DNA of 21,764 nt, from positions 1 to 21,764 of the forward strand of contig CAIYBQ010000070.1 of the NCBI GenBank assembly GCA_903924445.1. Reading direction: 5' to 3'. Positions 14,792 to 21,764 of the stretch are shown piece by piece. Under the pieces are notes generated by a model. It made no database searches. It saw only the letters and a program-made list of their open reading frames with translations, and was not told the origin of the DNA. Position 1 is the stretch's first letter. Every line of letters begins with the position of its first letter. This stretch comes from an uncultured Armatimonadota bacterium (lineage in GTDB: Bacteria > Armatimonadota > Armatimonadia > Armatimonadales > Armatimonadaceae). Made by a program: the position numbers and the translations under genes.

Positions 14792-15838
14792 CTAACTGTT
14801 AGCGTGAATCAGTGCATGACGAAGTGCCGGGACCCGCTCAACTTCATCAAGTATCATCCCACAGCCCATCGCAACGCACGTAAGTGGATCCTCGGCAATA
14901 AACACAGGCATTTCGGTTGCTTGATGGATGAGTTCGTCGAGTCCTCTTAGGAGAGCCCCTCCGCCTGCGAGACAGATGCCAGAATCCATGATGTCGGCTG
15001 CAAGCTCTGGGGGAGTACGCTCAAGCGCCTGCTTGACCGCTTCAACAATCTGAGCAATTGGTTCTGATATCGCTTCACGTACCTCAATACTTGTCAGTGT
15101 TGTTTGCCTTGGTAGCCCACTGATGAGGTCACGCCCGCGAATCTGCATCGAAACTTCTTCCTGCAGCGGATAAGCCGAACCGACCGTCAACTTGATTTCT
15201 TCGGCCGTTCGATCACCAATCAGCATTCCGTGGTATCGACGAACAAAGCTTACAATAGCTTCATCGATTTTCTCACCTGCGATCCGGACGCTTTGGCTCG
15301 TTACAATTCCTGCAAGGCTGATGACTGCGACTTCTGTCGTTCCACCACCGATGTCGACCACCATACACCCGTGTGGATCTTCGACACGGAGGCCAGCTCC
15401 AATCGCAGCCGCCATCGGCTCTTCGACAACAAAAGCATCTCTTGCGCCTGCTTTGCGGGTCGCATCCAGAACAGCTCGACGTTCGACTTCCGTAACACCA
15501 CTGGGTATACCGACAACCACTTGCGGAGCGGTCCACCATTGGCGGCGCGTCGATCTGTCGATGAAGTAGCGTAACATCGCCTCTGTTTGCTCAAAATCAG
15601 CGATGACACCATCCTTGAGAGGGCGCACGGCTCTAATGTGACCTGGTGTACGACCAAGCATCTGCTTTGCGCTGGAACCGACGCTTAGGATCTGTCCGGT
15701 CTTGGAGTCAACTGCTACAACCGATGGTTCACGTACAAGAATGCCTTTACCGTGGACATGTACCAAGGTATTTGCCGTGCCAAGATCGATCCCTAGATTT
15801 CTTGTGAATCGACCAAAAATGTCCTGTACGCGTCGCAT
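14792..15838 (-). CDS. mreB: Rod shape-determining protein MreB (bacterial actin)
   Basis: The protein has 348 residues from ATG 15838; a GTG at 15850 would add four. I prefer the ATG because MRRVQDIFGRF before LGIDLGTANTLV resembles the membrane-binding N-terminus of known MreB proteins. The actin-fold ATP sites are all present: GIDLGTANT (phosphate 1), MVVDIGGGTTEVAVIS (phosphate 2) and GICLAGGGALLRGL (adenosine). It forms filaments under the membrane that guide the cell-wall synthesis machinery, so the organism is probably rod-shaped. It is the first gene of the mre operon, with a likely promoter about 60 bases upstream. Confidence 0.96.
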   Translation of the reverse strand: MRRVQDIFGRFTRNLGIDLGTANTLVHVHGKGILVREPSVVAVDSKTGQILSVGSSAKQMLGRTPGHIRAVRPLKDGVIADFEQTEAMLRYFIDRSTRRQWWTAPQVVVGIPSGVTEVERRAVLDATRKAGARDAFVVEEPMAAAIGAGLRVEDPHGCMVVDIGGGTTEVAVISLAGIVTSQSVRIAGEKIDEAIVSFVRRYHGMLIGDRTAEEIKLTVGSAYPLQEEVSMQIRGRDLISGLPRQTTLTSIEVREAISEPIAQIVEAVKQALERTPPELAADIMDSGICLAGGGALLRGLDELIHQATEMPVFIAEDPLTCVAMGCGMILDEVERVPALRHALIHANS

Positions 15839-15899
15839 TAAGCAAACCACTTTTCCCGAGGCAAATTTCGTTGAAAACTACCAAACCTACTCGTCCGAT

Positions 15900-15927
15900 A
15901 TTATAACCGCACGAACCCAATTGCGAA
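15900..15927 (-). promoter_or_regulatory. Likely promoter of the mreBCD-rnj operon
   Basis: On the minus strand there is a perfect TATAAT (15905-15900), 16 bases after TTCGCA (15927-15922), which matches the -35 consensus at four of six positions. It lies about 60 bases before the mreB ATG. The divergent gene starts 17 bases beyond it, so its own promoter must overlap this site. Confidence 0.5.
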
Positions 15928-15944
15928 GGATGTCAATATAACCA

Positions 15945-16784
15945 ATGATTCAGCCTCCTCTGACCTCGAGTCAGGTTTCTGCCGTACAAAAGTTGGTCAA
16001 CCAGATTGCCTATGAGGGGATGGGACCGGTGGCAACGCCTAAGTTGTTGTTACTGATCGAGGATTTTCCTACCGGGGATATCGTTGGATTGCTTTACCCG
16101 GCGCTTGCCGAAGACCTGACATACAGAGGTATCTGCAGTGTTTTGGCCGAAGCCTGGGAAACGCTTGAGGATGAACCGAAAAAGAGGCTTGCTAGACTGA
16201 ACCTCGTACGTGTCCATCTAAGCCGTGCCAACCTTACATCAGGAAGTGTCTCGCGCCGCGCATTAGATAATGCAGCCGCGACTCTGGATTCACTACCCGC
16301 AAGAGGTCAGGATTGGGAACTCATCGAGCTCAAGGCTGACATCGCTGTACAGCGTGCCAAGTATTCTGATGCTCTTGCTGCGTACAAACGTATTCCCGTC
16401 ACGACGCGCCCCAATGGTGAGATACAGGCAAAAATCGGGGCAACCTTACGTTTGGATGGCAGATTGGATGAGTCGATCGCAGTCCTTCAGGCCGCCATTA
16501 AGCGCGAATCCGGGAATACAACAGAGCATTACCGATCCTGGCATGAACTTCAACAGGAACAGGGCCTGACGTTTATTGCAAAAGGAGATATGAGTGCTGC
16601 TGGCACCTGTCTGACATCCAGCGCCAAACTAAGTAAATCCAGTGTATTCAGCCCGAGGGTTGATCTCGCCATCCAGTTAGCTAAGCGAGGGCATCAAGGT
16701 GTCGTAAAGACCTACATCGCGATGATTACTACATGGAACAGTAACATCTCGGAACCATCCCTATCAAAGGCTATCCAACCGTGA
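15945..16784 (+). CDS. TPR-like helical repeat protein of unknown function
   Basis: The 279-residue protein is soluble and mostly helical, with no signal peptide. Residues about 100-230 read as tetratricopeptide-type helix pairs: ALDNAAATLDSL, then ELKADIAVQRAKYSDALAAY, GATLRLDGRLDESIAVLQAA and QGLTFIAKGDMSAAGTCL. TPR repeats usually mediate protein contacts. The N-terminal 90 residues match nothing I know. ATG 15945 has AAGGAT about 14 bases upstream, which is a loose fit. The stop overlaps the start of the next gene (GTGA), so the two proteins are likely made together and may work together. I do not assign a function. Confidence 0.7.
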   Translation: MIQPPLTSSQVSAVQKLVNQIAYEGMGPVATPKLLLLIEDFPTGDIVGLLYPALAEDLTYRGICSVLAEAWETLEDEPKKRLARLNLVRVHLSRANLTSGSVSRRALDNAAATLDSLPARGQDWELIELKADIAVQRAKYSDALAAYKRIPVTTRPNGEIQAKIGATLRLDGRLDESIAVLQAAIKRESGNTTEHYRSWHELQQEQGLTFIAKGDMSAAGTCLTSSAKLSKSSVFSPRVDLAIQLAKRGHQGVVKTYIAMITTWNSNISEPSLSKAIQP

Positions 16785-17230
16785 GCGAGTTGATCATCAT
16801 TCTGTTTTTTATACAGATCTTAGTGATGGTGACCGCAGCATTCGCGATTGTTCTCGTTTACAGCCCAGTTAGGCGATTGCTTCGTCCCGTTGCGACGTTG
16901 ACATCCGTTGGAAAAACACTTGGGATGACCATTATCAGGGTGATGAACCGAACACGCCTATCGATTGGACAAATCCTGGCAAACGTCTCGTCCATCACCA
17001 ACGTCCTAAAGAGGAATCGAGGCCCGTCCAGCTCTAGCTTTTCACTGAAGCGTTTGGTCAGTGCTCTCGTTGCTGGGAGACGTGTAATCGGAGTCTTTAG
17101 GTTGTTTCGGATGGTGCGGAAGAACAGATTTTGGGGAACCTTTCGCATTTTGATGATGGCAGGACCAGTTTTGATTCCCGTTCTTACATCGGTGAAGAAA
17201 CTAATCAGAAAGCCGGCATCTGCCGGGTAG
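16781..17230 (+). CDS. Small basic membrane protein of unknown function
   Basis: The 149-residue protein begins with GTG 16781, overlapping the stop of the TPR-like gene. It has one clear N-terminal membrane helix (about residues 3-27) and a second hydrophobic stretch near the C-terminus (about 120-137, RILMMAGPVLIPVLTSV). The region between is very rich in Arg and Lys with almost no acidic residues, so it would sit on the cytoplasmic face or bind nucleic acid or membrane lipids. I know no matching family. The ribosome binding site for the next gene overlaps its stop. Confidence 0.6.
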   Translation: MSELIIILFFIQILVMVTAAFAIVLVYSPVRRLLRPVATLTSVGKTLGMTIIRVMNRTRLSIGQILANVSSITNVLKRNRGPSSSSFSLKRLVSALVAGRRVIGVFRLFRMVRKNRFWGTFRILMMAGPVLIPVLTSVKKLIRKPASAG

Positions 17231-17238
17231 GTGCGAAT

Positions 17239-18075
17239 ATGGAACTTAGAAAATGGCGGTCGCATGAAGGCGACTTGATGTGGACAGTCAACATGGATGG
17301 AACCGAGCGTGTTTTGGACACAAATCTGGATGACATTTTGTGTTCGGAAGACCCATTGGACTTTGTGCTTGCGACAACCACATCGTTCCGGCTGCCGCCA
17401 GGCTCCACACTTGTTGCTCCTATCGACAAACAGGAAATTTGGGCAAGCGGCGTGACGTACGAGCGCTCTCGTGATGCGCGTATGGAAGAATCCAAACAGG
17501 GTGGCGATTTTTACGATTTAGTCTACGATGCAGATCGACCTGAGTTGTTCTTCAAGGCATCCCCCTGGAGAGCTACAGGGCACTTAGGAAGCATTCGCGT
17601 TCGACGGGATTCAACATGGGATGTCCCAGAACCTGAGCTGACGCTTGTAGCCAACAACAGCGGACACATCATCGGCGCAACCATCGGCAATGACGTTTCC
17701 AGCAGGAGCATCGAAGGGGAAAATCCTCTCTACCTCCCGCAAGCTAAGTCTTACAACGGGTCGTGTGCACTTGGACCCTATATTCGCTTGTTAGATACAA
17801 ATTTCAATCTGCCTGACCTTCGTGCGATTGAAATCCACCTGCAAATTCAAAGGAATGGCCAGCTTGCCTTCGATGGAAAAGCATCTACAGCAACCATGAA
17901 GCGACACGTGGATGATCTGGTCAGTTGGCTCTTCCGTGAACTCGATTTTCCATATGGCGCATTTCTAATGAGCGGAACCGGAATCGTCCCAGATCTGCCG
18001 TACACAATGGTGAGCGGTGATGTTGTTAGTATATCGATGTCAGGTTTGGGGACGCTTACCAATACCGTTCGATAA
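17239..18075 (+). CDS. FAH-fold enzyme, 2-keto-3-deoxyarabinonate dehydratase-like
   Basis: I start at ATG 17239 (278 residues), because the open frame upstream overlaps the previous gene and a GGTAGG site lies just before this ATG. The protein belongs to the fumarylacetoacetate hydrolase superfamily. From memory it resembles the archaeal 2-keto-3-deoxy-D-arabinonate dehydratase along its length: ASGVTYERSRDARMEE, RPELFFKASP, WDVPEPELTLV, IGNDVSSRSIEGENPLYLP and SGTGIVPDLP. The metal ligands E131, E133 and D152 have the same spacing as in that enzyme. It would convert a 2-keto-3-deoxy sugar acid to a semialdehyde on the way to 2-oxoglutarate. The exact substrate (arabinonate, xylonate or another) cannot be read from sequence. 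It lies 36 bases before a beta-galactosidase gene, consistent with sugar catabolism. Confidence 0.75.
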   Translation: MELRKWRSHEGDLMWTVNMDGTERVLDTNLDDILCSEDPLDFVLATTTSFRLPPGSTLVAPIDKQEIWASGVTYERSRDARMEESKQGGDFYDLVYDADRPELFFKASPWRATGHLGSIRVRRDSTWDVPEPELTLVANNSGHIIGATIGNDVSSRSIEGENPLYLPQAKSYNGSCALGPYIRLLDTNFNLPDLRAIEIHLQIQRNGQLAFDGKASTATMKRHVDDLVSWLFRELDFPYGAFLMSGTGIVPDLPYTMVSGDVVSISMSGLGTLTNTVR

Positions 18076-18111
18076 TACCAACCAGGTAAGTCGTCGATAT
18101 ATACTGAGCCC

Positions 18112-21100
18112 ATGAAATGGCTCAATGGATTCATCGGCATGTTGGCAGCCTCACTTGTGTTGCTGTGCGTTCCAAGTAATGCGCAGCAACAGTCTGTGCC
18201 ACCATGGCAGGATCCATCGGTTGTTGGAATTAACAAGCTTCCAGCCCGGGCAGAGTTTTCTTCCTATTCGCGGATTGAAGATGCGGTTGCTGCCGTACCT
18301 GAAAAGAGTCCATGGATTAAATCACTCAATGGAAGCTGGAAGCTTAACTGGGTTAGTCGGCCATCCGATGCCCCAGTCGACTTTCAAGTTCCCACATTCG
18401 ATGACAGTAAGTGGAAGACCATTCCCGTGCCTTCATGTGTCGAACTTCAGGGCTTCGGGATACCAATCTATACAAACATCACGTATCCCTTTCCGGCAAA
18501 ACCTCCTGTCATTGATGAGCGCTACAACCCGACGAGCAGCTATCGAAGGCTGTTTACCGTCCCGTCGTCGTTTGATGGGAAGCAGGTTAGACTTCGCTTT
18601 GACGGTGTCTACAGTGCGTTCTGGGTTTGGGTGAATGGCCACCGCGTTGGCTATTCGGAAGACAGTAAGGGGCCGGCTGAGTTCGATGTAACGGAACACC
18701 TTGTCAAGGGAACGAATGTCCTTGCGGTACAGGTCTACCGATGGTGCGACGGTTCCTATCTTGAAGATCAGGATATGTTTCGATACTCCGGAATTTTCCG
18801 CGATGTTACTTTGCGAGCGATGCCGCTCGTAACCGTAGACGACATTGATGTAAAGTCAGAGCTCGATTCCAAGTACACGGATGCCAGCTTGAATGTTGGA
18901 CTCACCGTAAACAACTCCACATCGAGCAATGTATCGGTGCGCTTTGATATGGCCATCTATGATGCCAATGGTAAACGTGTACCTGAATCCCTAGTAACGA
19001 GTACCACAAATGCAGCCGGCAACAATCGGGACCAGACACGGATCTCGGTAAACCTCAAAAATCCCCTTAAGTGGACAGCCGAAACACCGAATCTCTACAG
19101 TCTGGTAATTGCGGTTAAGGTGAACGGTACTTTTTCGGAATTCGTATCCGTGAAAACGGGCTTTAGAAAGATTGAAACGTCTGGCGGTGTGTACAAGATA
19201 AACGGGCGCCCCGTCAAGCTTCTTGGGGTGAATCGCCACGAACACGATCCAGACACAGGAAGAACCGTCTCCATAACCCGGATGATTCAGGATATCCAGT
19301 TGATGAAGCGCTTCAACATCAACTGTGTCAGAAATGCACACTATCCGAATGACCGTCGCTGGTATGACCTGTGCAACGAATACGGGCTCTATGTTGTCGA
19401 TGAGGCCAATATCGAATCCCATGGAATGGGTTATACATTCGAGCGCTCGCTCGGAAACAATCCGGTATGGGAGAAGTCACACCTTGACCGCACTTCCCGA
19501 ATGTACGAGACGAGAAAGAACTATCCTTGTGTCATCATGTGGTCACTCGGAAACGAAGCTGGACCTGGCAGTAACTTTTCTGCAACATCCAAGTGGCTTC
19601 ACTCAGTAGACACATCCCGTCCTGTGCATTACGAACGCTACAACCAAGTTGCCGATGTAGATTCTGTTATGTATCCGGAAGTTTCCTACGTTGAGAATGC
19701 CGGCAAACAGAAATCGGAAAAACCATTTTATGTTTGCGAATATGCCCACGCGATGGGGAACGCTGTCGGAAATCTTCAGGAGTATGTTGCAGCATTCCGT
19801 TCATCACCCAGAAATATGGGCGGCTGTATTTGGGACTGGGTTGATCAGGGACTACGTAAGAAACGCCCGGATGGCAAAGGTTGGTATTTTGCATATGGTG
19901 GCGACTATGATGACAAGCCCAATGATGGCAACTTTTGCTGCAACGGACTTGTTCCGCCTGATCGCACCGTTACCCCAAAGCTTTATGAAGTAAAGAAGTC
20001 CTATCAGCAGGTGGTCATTCAGCTCAGTGATGACAAGCGTCGGATTACGCTTCAGAATCACTTCTCGTTTACCAATCTGAAGCGCTTCCAGCTCGTATGG
20101 GAACTCAACATCGATGGAAAGCGCAAAGCATTTGGAAATCTTCCATCCCTTGCCTGTGACCCACTTAATTCGATTTCTACTGATATTAAAATCCCATCCG
20201 TAGCGCTGACTGCGGGGCAGGAAGCCTTTTTGACCATACGCGTGCTGGATAAGGTGACCACAAAGTACTCATCGCGTGGGCATGAAGTGGCATGGCAGCA
20301 GTTCCCATTGCTGCGACAGCCTGTGAAGTCATTTACCTGGTCAAGGCAACCTGCGACCAAGCGTGGTTGGACAACGACCGCCGTTGGTAAAACCATTGTC
20401 TTTACCAATGCAAAAACAAAGGTTCGCATCAGTTTTGATCGTTCACAAGGAATTCTGAAATCGCTGTCTGTCAAAGGTCAGAATTTTCTGACTGGAGATG
20501 GGCTAAACCTAAACACGTATCGGGCACTGACGGATAACGACACATGGTTGAGAGATGCGTACAACAACTCCGGATTGTCTGCACTCAATCCAACGGCAAC
20601 GGCATTTAGCCATCGTATCGAACCGGCTACCGGCGCCATCATCGTGTCCACTGACATTGATTTCCATGGTGGAAAGTCAGCTGGCTTTATCGGCAAGTGT
20701 AAGTATCATGTGTTCCCGGATGGAGTTGTTCGTGTCCTCTTTGATGTCAATCCATACGGAGATATGCCGCCTCTACCTCGTCTCGGAATAAAGTTTGCAC
20801 TCCCACCAGGATTTGAAGATACATCGTGGTTTGGACGAGGACCAAGCGAGAGCTATCCGGATAGAAAGTCGGCGATGGACATTGGGCTTTGGACAGCAAA
20901 GGTTCAAGAACACTTTGTCGACTATGTGAGGCCTCAGGAGAATGGCAACAAAGAGGATTGTCGATGGTTTTCTCTTCGAAATGCTAAAAAGGGTAGTCGG
21001 TTACTGATGGTCGCTGAACGCGAAGCTGTTGCGATGGGTGTCAGTCACTACGTCCCGCAGGATCTGGATGCTTCACGTCATCGAAATGGGCAGGAAAAGC

Positions 21101-21764
21101 GCTATATCCCATTGCCAATCAGAAAAGAGACCTACTGTACGCTTGACTGGCTTCAGATGGGACTCGGAGGAGCATCCTGTGGTCCTGGCCCACTCGGCAA
21201 ATATGTTTGCCGCCCTACAAGGGCAACCATTGTGTTTTCCTTAAGACCCCTCGTTGACTCAACCATACAAAGTGGAGTTGCAGCACGAAAATCCCTGCCT
21301 GTTCTCGATCCGCCAACAGTTACGCGTGATGAACGGGGAGTCGTCTCGTTTGCGAACGTTTTTCCTGGAGCGCGAGTGGATGTTACTGTAAACGGCGTCC
21401 CAACCAAGGTTACAACCGGGAATACCGTGTTTCTCCCCGGCAAAGCGGTAGTCAATGTCAAGCAGAGTGTAGGGAGTGGCATCTCCAGCGAGGCTACGAC
21501 AATACAGTTTGATTCCGTGCAGCCAGTGGAACGTATTCAGGTGTCGCCGGGACAGCCGATGACCGATTCGCAAGAACCTGGAGAGGGTGAAGTCACCAAC
21601 ATCATGGATGGTGATGTCGATACCTATTGGCACACAACATGGTCGCTAAAGGAAGACGACTATCCTCACTGGGTGAGTATCCGTTTGACTGCAAGCGAAT
21701 CCATCCGGAAGTTGCGATTTCTTCAAAGGCAAAATCAGGAGAATGGCCGCGTTTCACGTATAAA
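18112..21764 (+). CDS. lacZ: Secreted GH2 beta-galactosidase with C-terminal discoidin-type domain (3' partial)
   Basis: The frame is open from ATG 18112 to the end of the window, at least 1217 codons. A signal peptide (MKWLNGFIGMLAASLVLLCVPSNA, cut before QQQ) is followed by the five-domain LacZ plan: the sugar-binding domain with SLNGSWKLNW and YTNITYPF, two immunoglobulin-like domains, and the TIM barrel with GVNRHEHDPDTG. The acid/base is Glu482 in SLGNEAG and the nucleophile Glu543 in YVCEYAHAMGN. The small-chain domain contains WFGRGPSESYPDR. E. coli LacZ is about 1024 residues; the extra part ends in a discoidin (F5/8 type C) domain starting near VERIQVSPG and including IMDGDVDTYWHTTW. 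The secretion and added domain suggest that it acts on larger galactosides outside the cytoplasm. True lactose specificity is not shown, so the symbol marks family only. Confidence 0.9.
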   Translation, partial: MKWLNGFIGMLAASLVLLCVPSNAQQQSVPPWQDPSVVGINKLPARAEFSSYSRIEDAVAAVPEKSPWIKSLNGSWKLNWVSRPSDAPVDFQVPTFDDSKWKTIPVPSCVELQGFGIPIYTNITYPFPAKPPVIDERYNPTSSYRRLFTVPSSFDGKQVRLRFDGVYSAFWVWVNGHRVGYSEDSKGPAEFDVTEHLVKGTNVLAVQVYRWCDGSYLEDQDMFRYSGIFRDVTLRAMPLVTVDDIDVKSELDSKYTDASLNVGLTVNNSTSSNVSVRFDMAIYDANGKRVPESLVTSTTNAAGNNRDQTRISVNLKNPLKWTAETPNLYSLVIAVKVNGTFSEFVSVKTGFRKIETSGGVYKINGRPVKLLGVNRHEHDPDTGRTVSITRMIQDIQLMKRFNINCVRNAHYPNDRRWYDLCNEYGLYVVDEANIESHGMGYTFERSLGNNPVWEKSHLDRTSRMYETRKNYPCVIMWSLGNEAGPGSNFSATSKWLHSVDTSRPVHYERYNQVADVDSVMYPEVSYVENAGKQKSEKPFYVCEYAHAMGNAVGNLQEYVAAFRSSPRNMGGCIWDWVDQGLRKKRPDGKGWYFAYGGDYDDKPNDGNFCCNGLVPPDRTVTPKLYEVKKSYQQVVIQLSDDKRRITLQNHFSFTNLKRFQLVWELNIDGKRKAFGNLPSLACDPLNSISTDIKIPSVALTAGQEAFLTIRVLDKVTTKYSSRGHEVAWQQFPLLRQPVKSFTWSRQPATKRGWTTTAVGKTIVFTNAKTKVRISFDRSQGILKSLSVKGQNFLTGDGLNLNTYRALTDNDTWLRDAYNNSGLSALNPTATAFSHRIEPATGAIIVSTDIDFHGGKSAGFIGKCKYHVFPDGVVRVLFDVNPYGDMPPLPRLGIKFALPPGFEDTSWFGRGPSESYPDRKSAMDIGLWTAKVQEHFVDYVRPQENGNKEDCRWFSLRNAKKGSRLLMVAEREAVAMGVSHYVPQDLDASRHRNGQEKRYIPLPIRKETYCTLDWLQMGLGGASCGPGPLGKYVCRPTRATIVFSLRPLVDSTIQSGVAARKSLPVLDPPTVTRDERGVVSFANVFPGARVDVTVNGVPTKVTTGNTVFLPGKAVVNVKQSVGSGISSEATTIQFDSVQPVERIQVSPGQPMTDSQEPGEGEVTNIMDGDVDTYWHTTWSLKEDDYPHWVSIRLTASESIRKLRFLQRQNQENGRVSRI

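Noticed and set aside
15192..15569. Plus-strand open frames opposite mreB
   Set aside because: They mirror the conserved actin motifs on the other strand and have no ribosome binding site.
15931..15936. Perfect TTGACA on the minus strand as the mreB -35 box
   Set aside because: It is 25 bases from the TATAAT, too far for a standard promoter; the weaker TTCGCA at 16 bases fits better.
17131..17238. Longer N-terminus for the FAH-fold enzyme
   Set aside because: The extension overlaps the preceding gene by 100 bases and adds residues unlike the family; ATG 17239 has a ribosome binding site.
1..21764. Search for CRISPR repeats, tRNA/rRNA genes, insertion sequences, phage or toxin-antitoxin genes
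   Set aside because: None seen by eye; coding is nearly continuous, with no gap over about 175 bases and no direct repeats typical of arrays or transposons.

Overview
This window is dense with genes and mostly housekeeping. GC content is intermediate, gene gaps are short and stops often overlap the next start, so it is clearly bacterial chromosome. I see no insertion sequence, phage gene, tRNA, rRNA or CRISPR array. The gene set (long-type hibernation factor, CymR-like Rrf2 protein, RNase J, PIN-TRAM protein, PPi-type phosphofructokinase, fused IspDF, MreBCD, large secreted glycosidases) suggests a deep-branching member of the Terrabacteria, possibly Armatimonadota. That assignment is an inference from gene content and needs a tree.

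Layout: positions 1-6297 hold a plus-strand run: the end of a glycosidase-like protein with a carbohydrate-binding-type C-terminus, ATP synthase epsilon (atpC), a membrane PIN-TRAM protein, a fused ispDF, a long-type hpf and a PPi-type phosphofructokinase. Spacing from atpC onward is tight, so these may form one operon. Two hairpins (6304-6416) separate this run from a minus-strand block: rpsF-ssb-rpsR, preceded by a leader that can fold over the rpsF ribosome binding site, and cymR-like plus cysK. A plus-strand secreted sorbosone-dehydrogenase-like protein follows (9367-10674). It is convergent with, and shares its stop tetranucleotide with, a second minus-strand operon: mreB-mreC-mreD-RNase J-acyl-CoA-dehydrogenase-like (15838 down to 10671). 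From 15945 rightwards, plus-strand genes encode a TPR-like protein of unknown role, a small basic membrane protein, a fumarylacetoacetate-hydrolase-fold enzyme closely resembling 2-keto-3-deoxyarabinonate dehydratase, and a secreted GH2 beta-galactosidase with a discoidin-type C-terminal domain that runs off the window.

How the genes fit together: the left operon links energy (ATP synthase, PPi glycolysis), isoprenoid precursors and ribosome hibernation. The middle block covers ribosome assembly, DNA repair and cysteine synthesis with its likely regulator. The mre operon joins cell shape to RNA decay. The right end and both large glycosidase-like proteins point to a life on polysaccharides and sugars. 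I find no wholly new system. The best leads are the rpsF leader RNA, the mre-RNase J-ACAD operon, and the unknown TPR/membrane protein pair.
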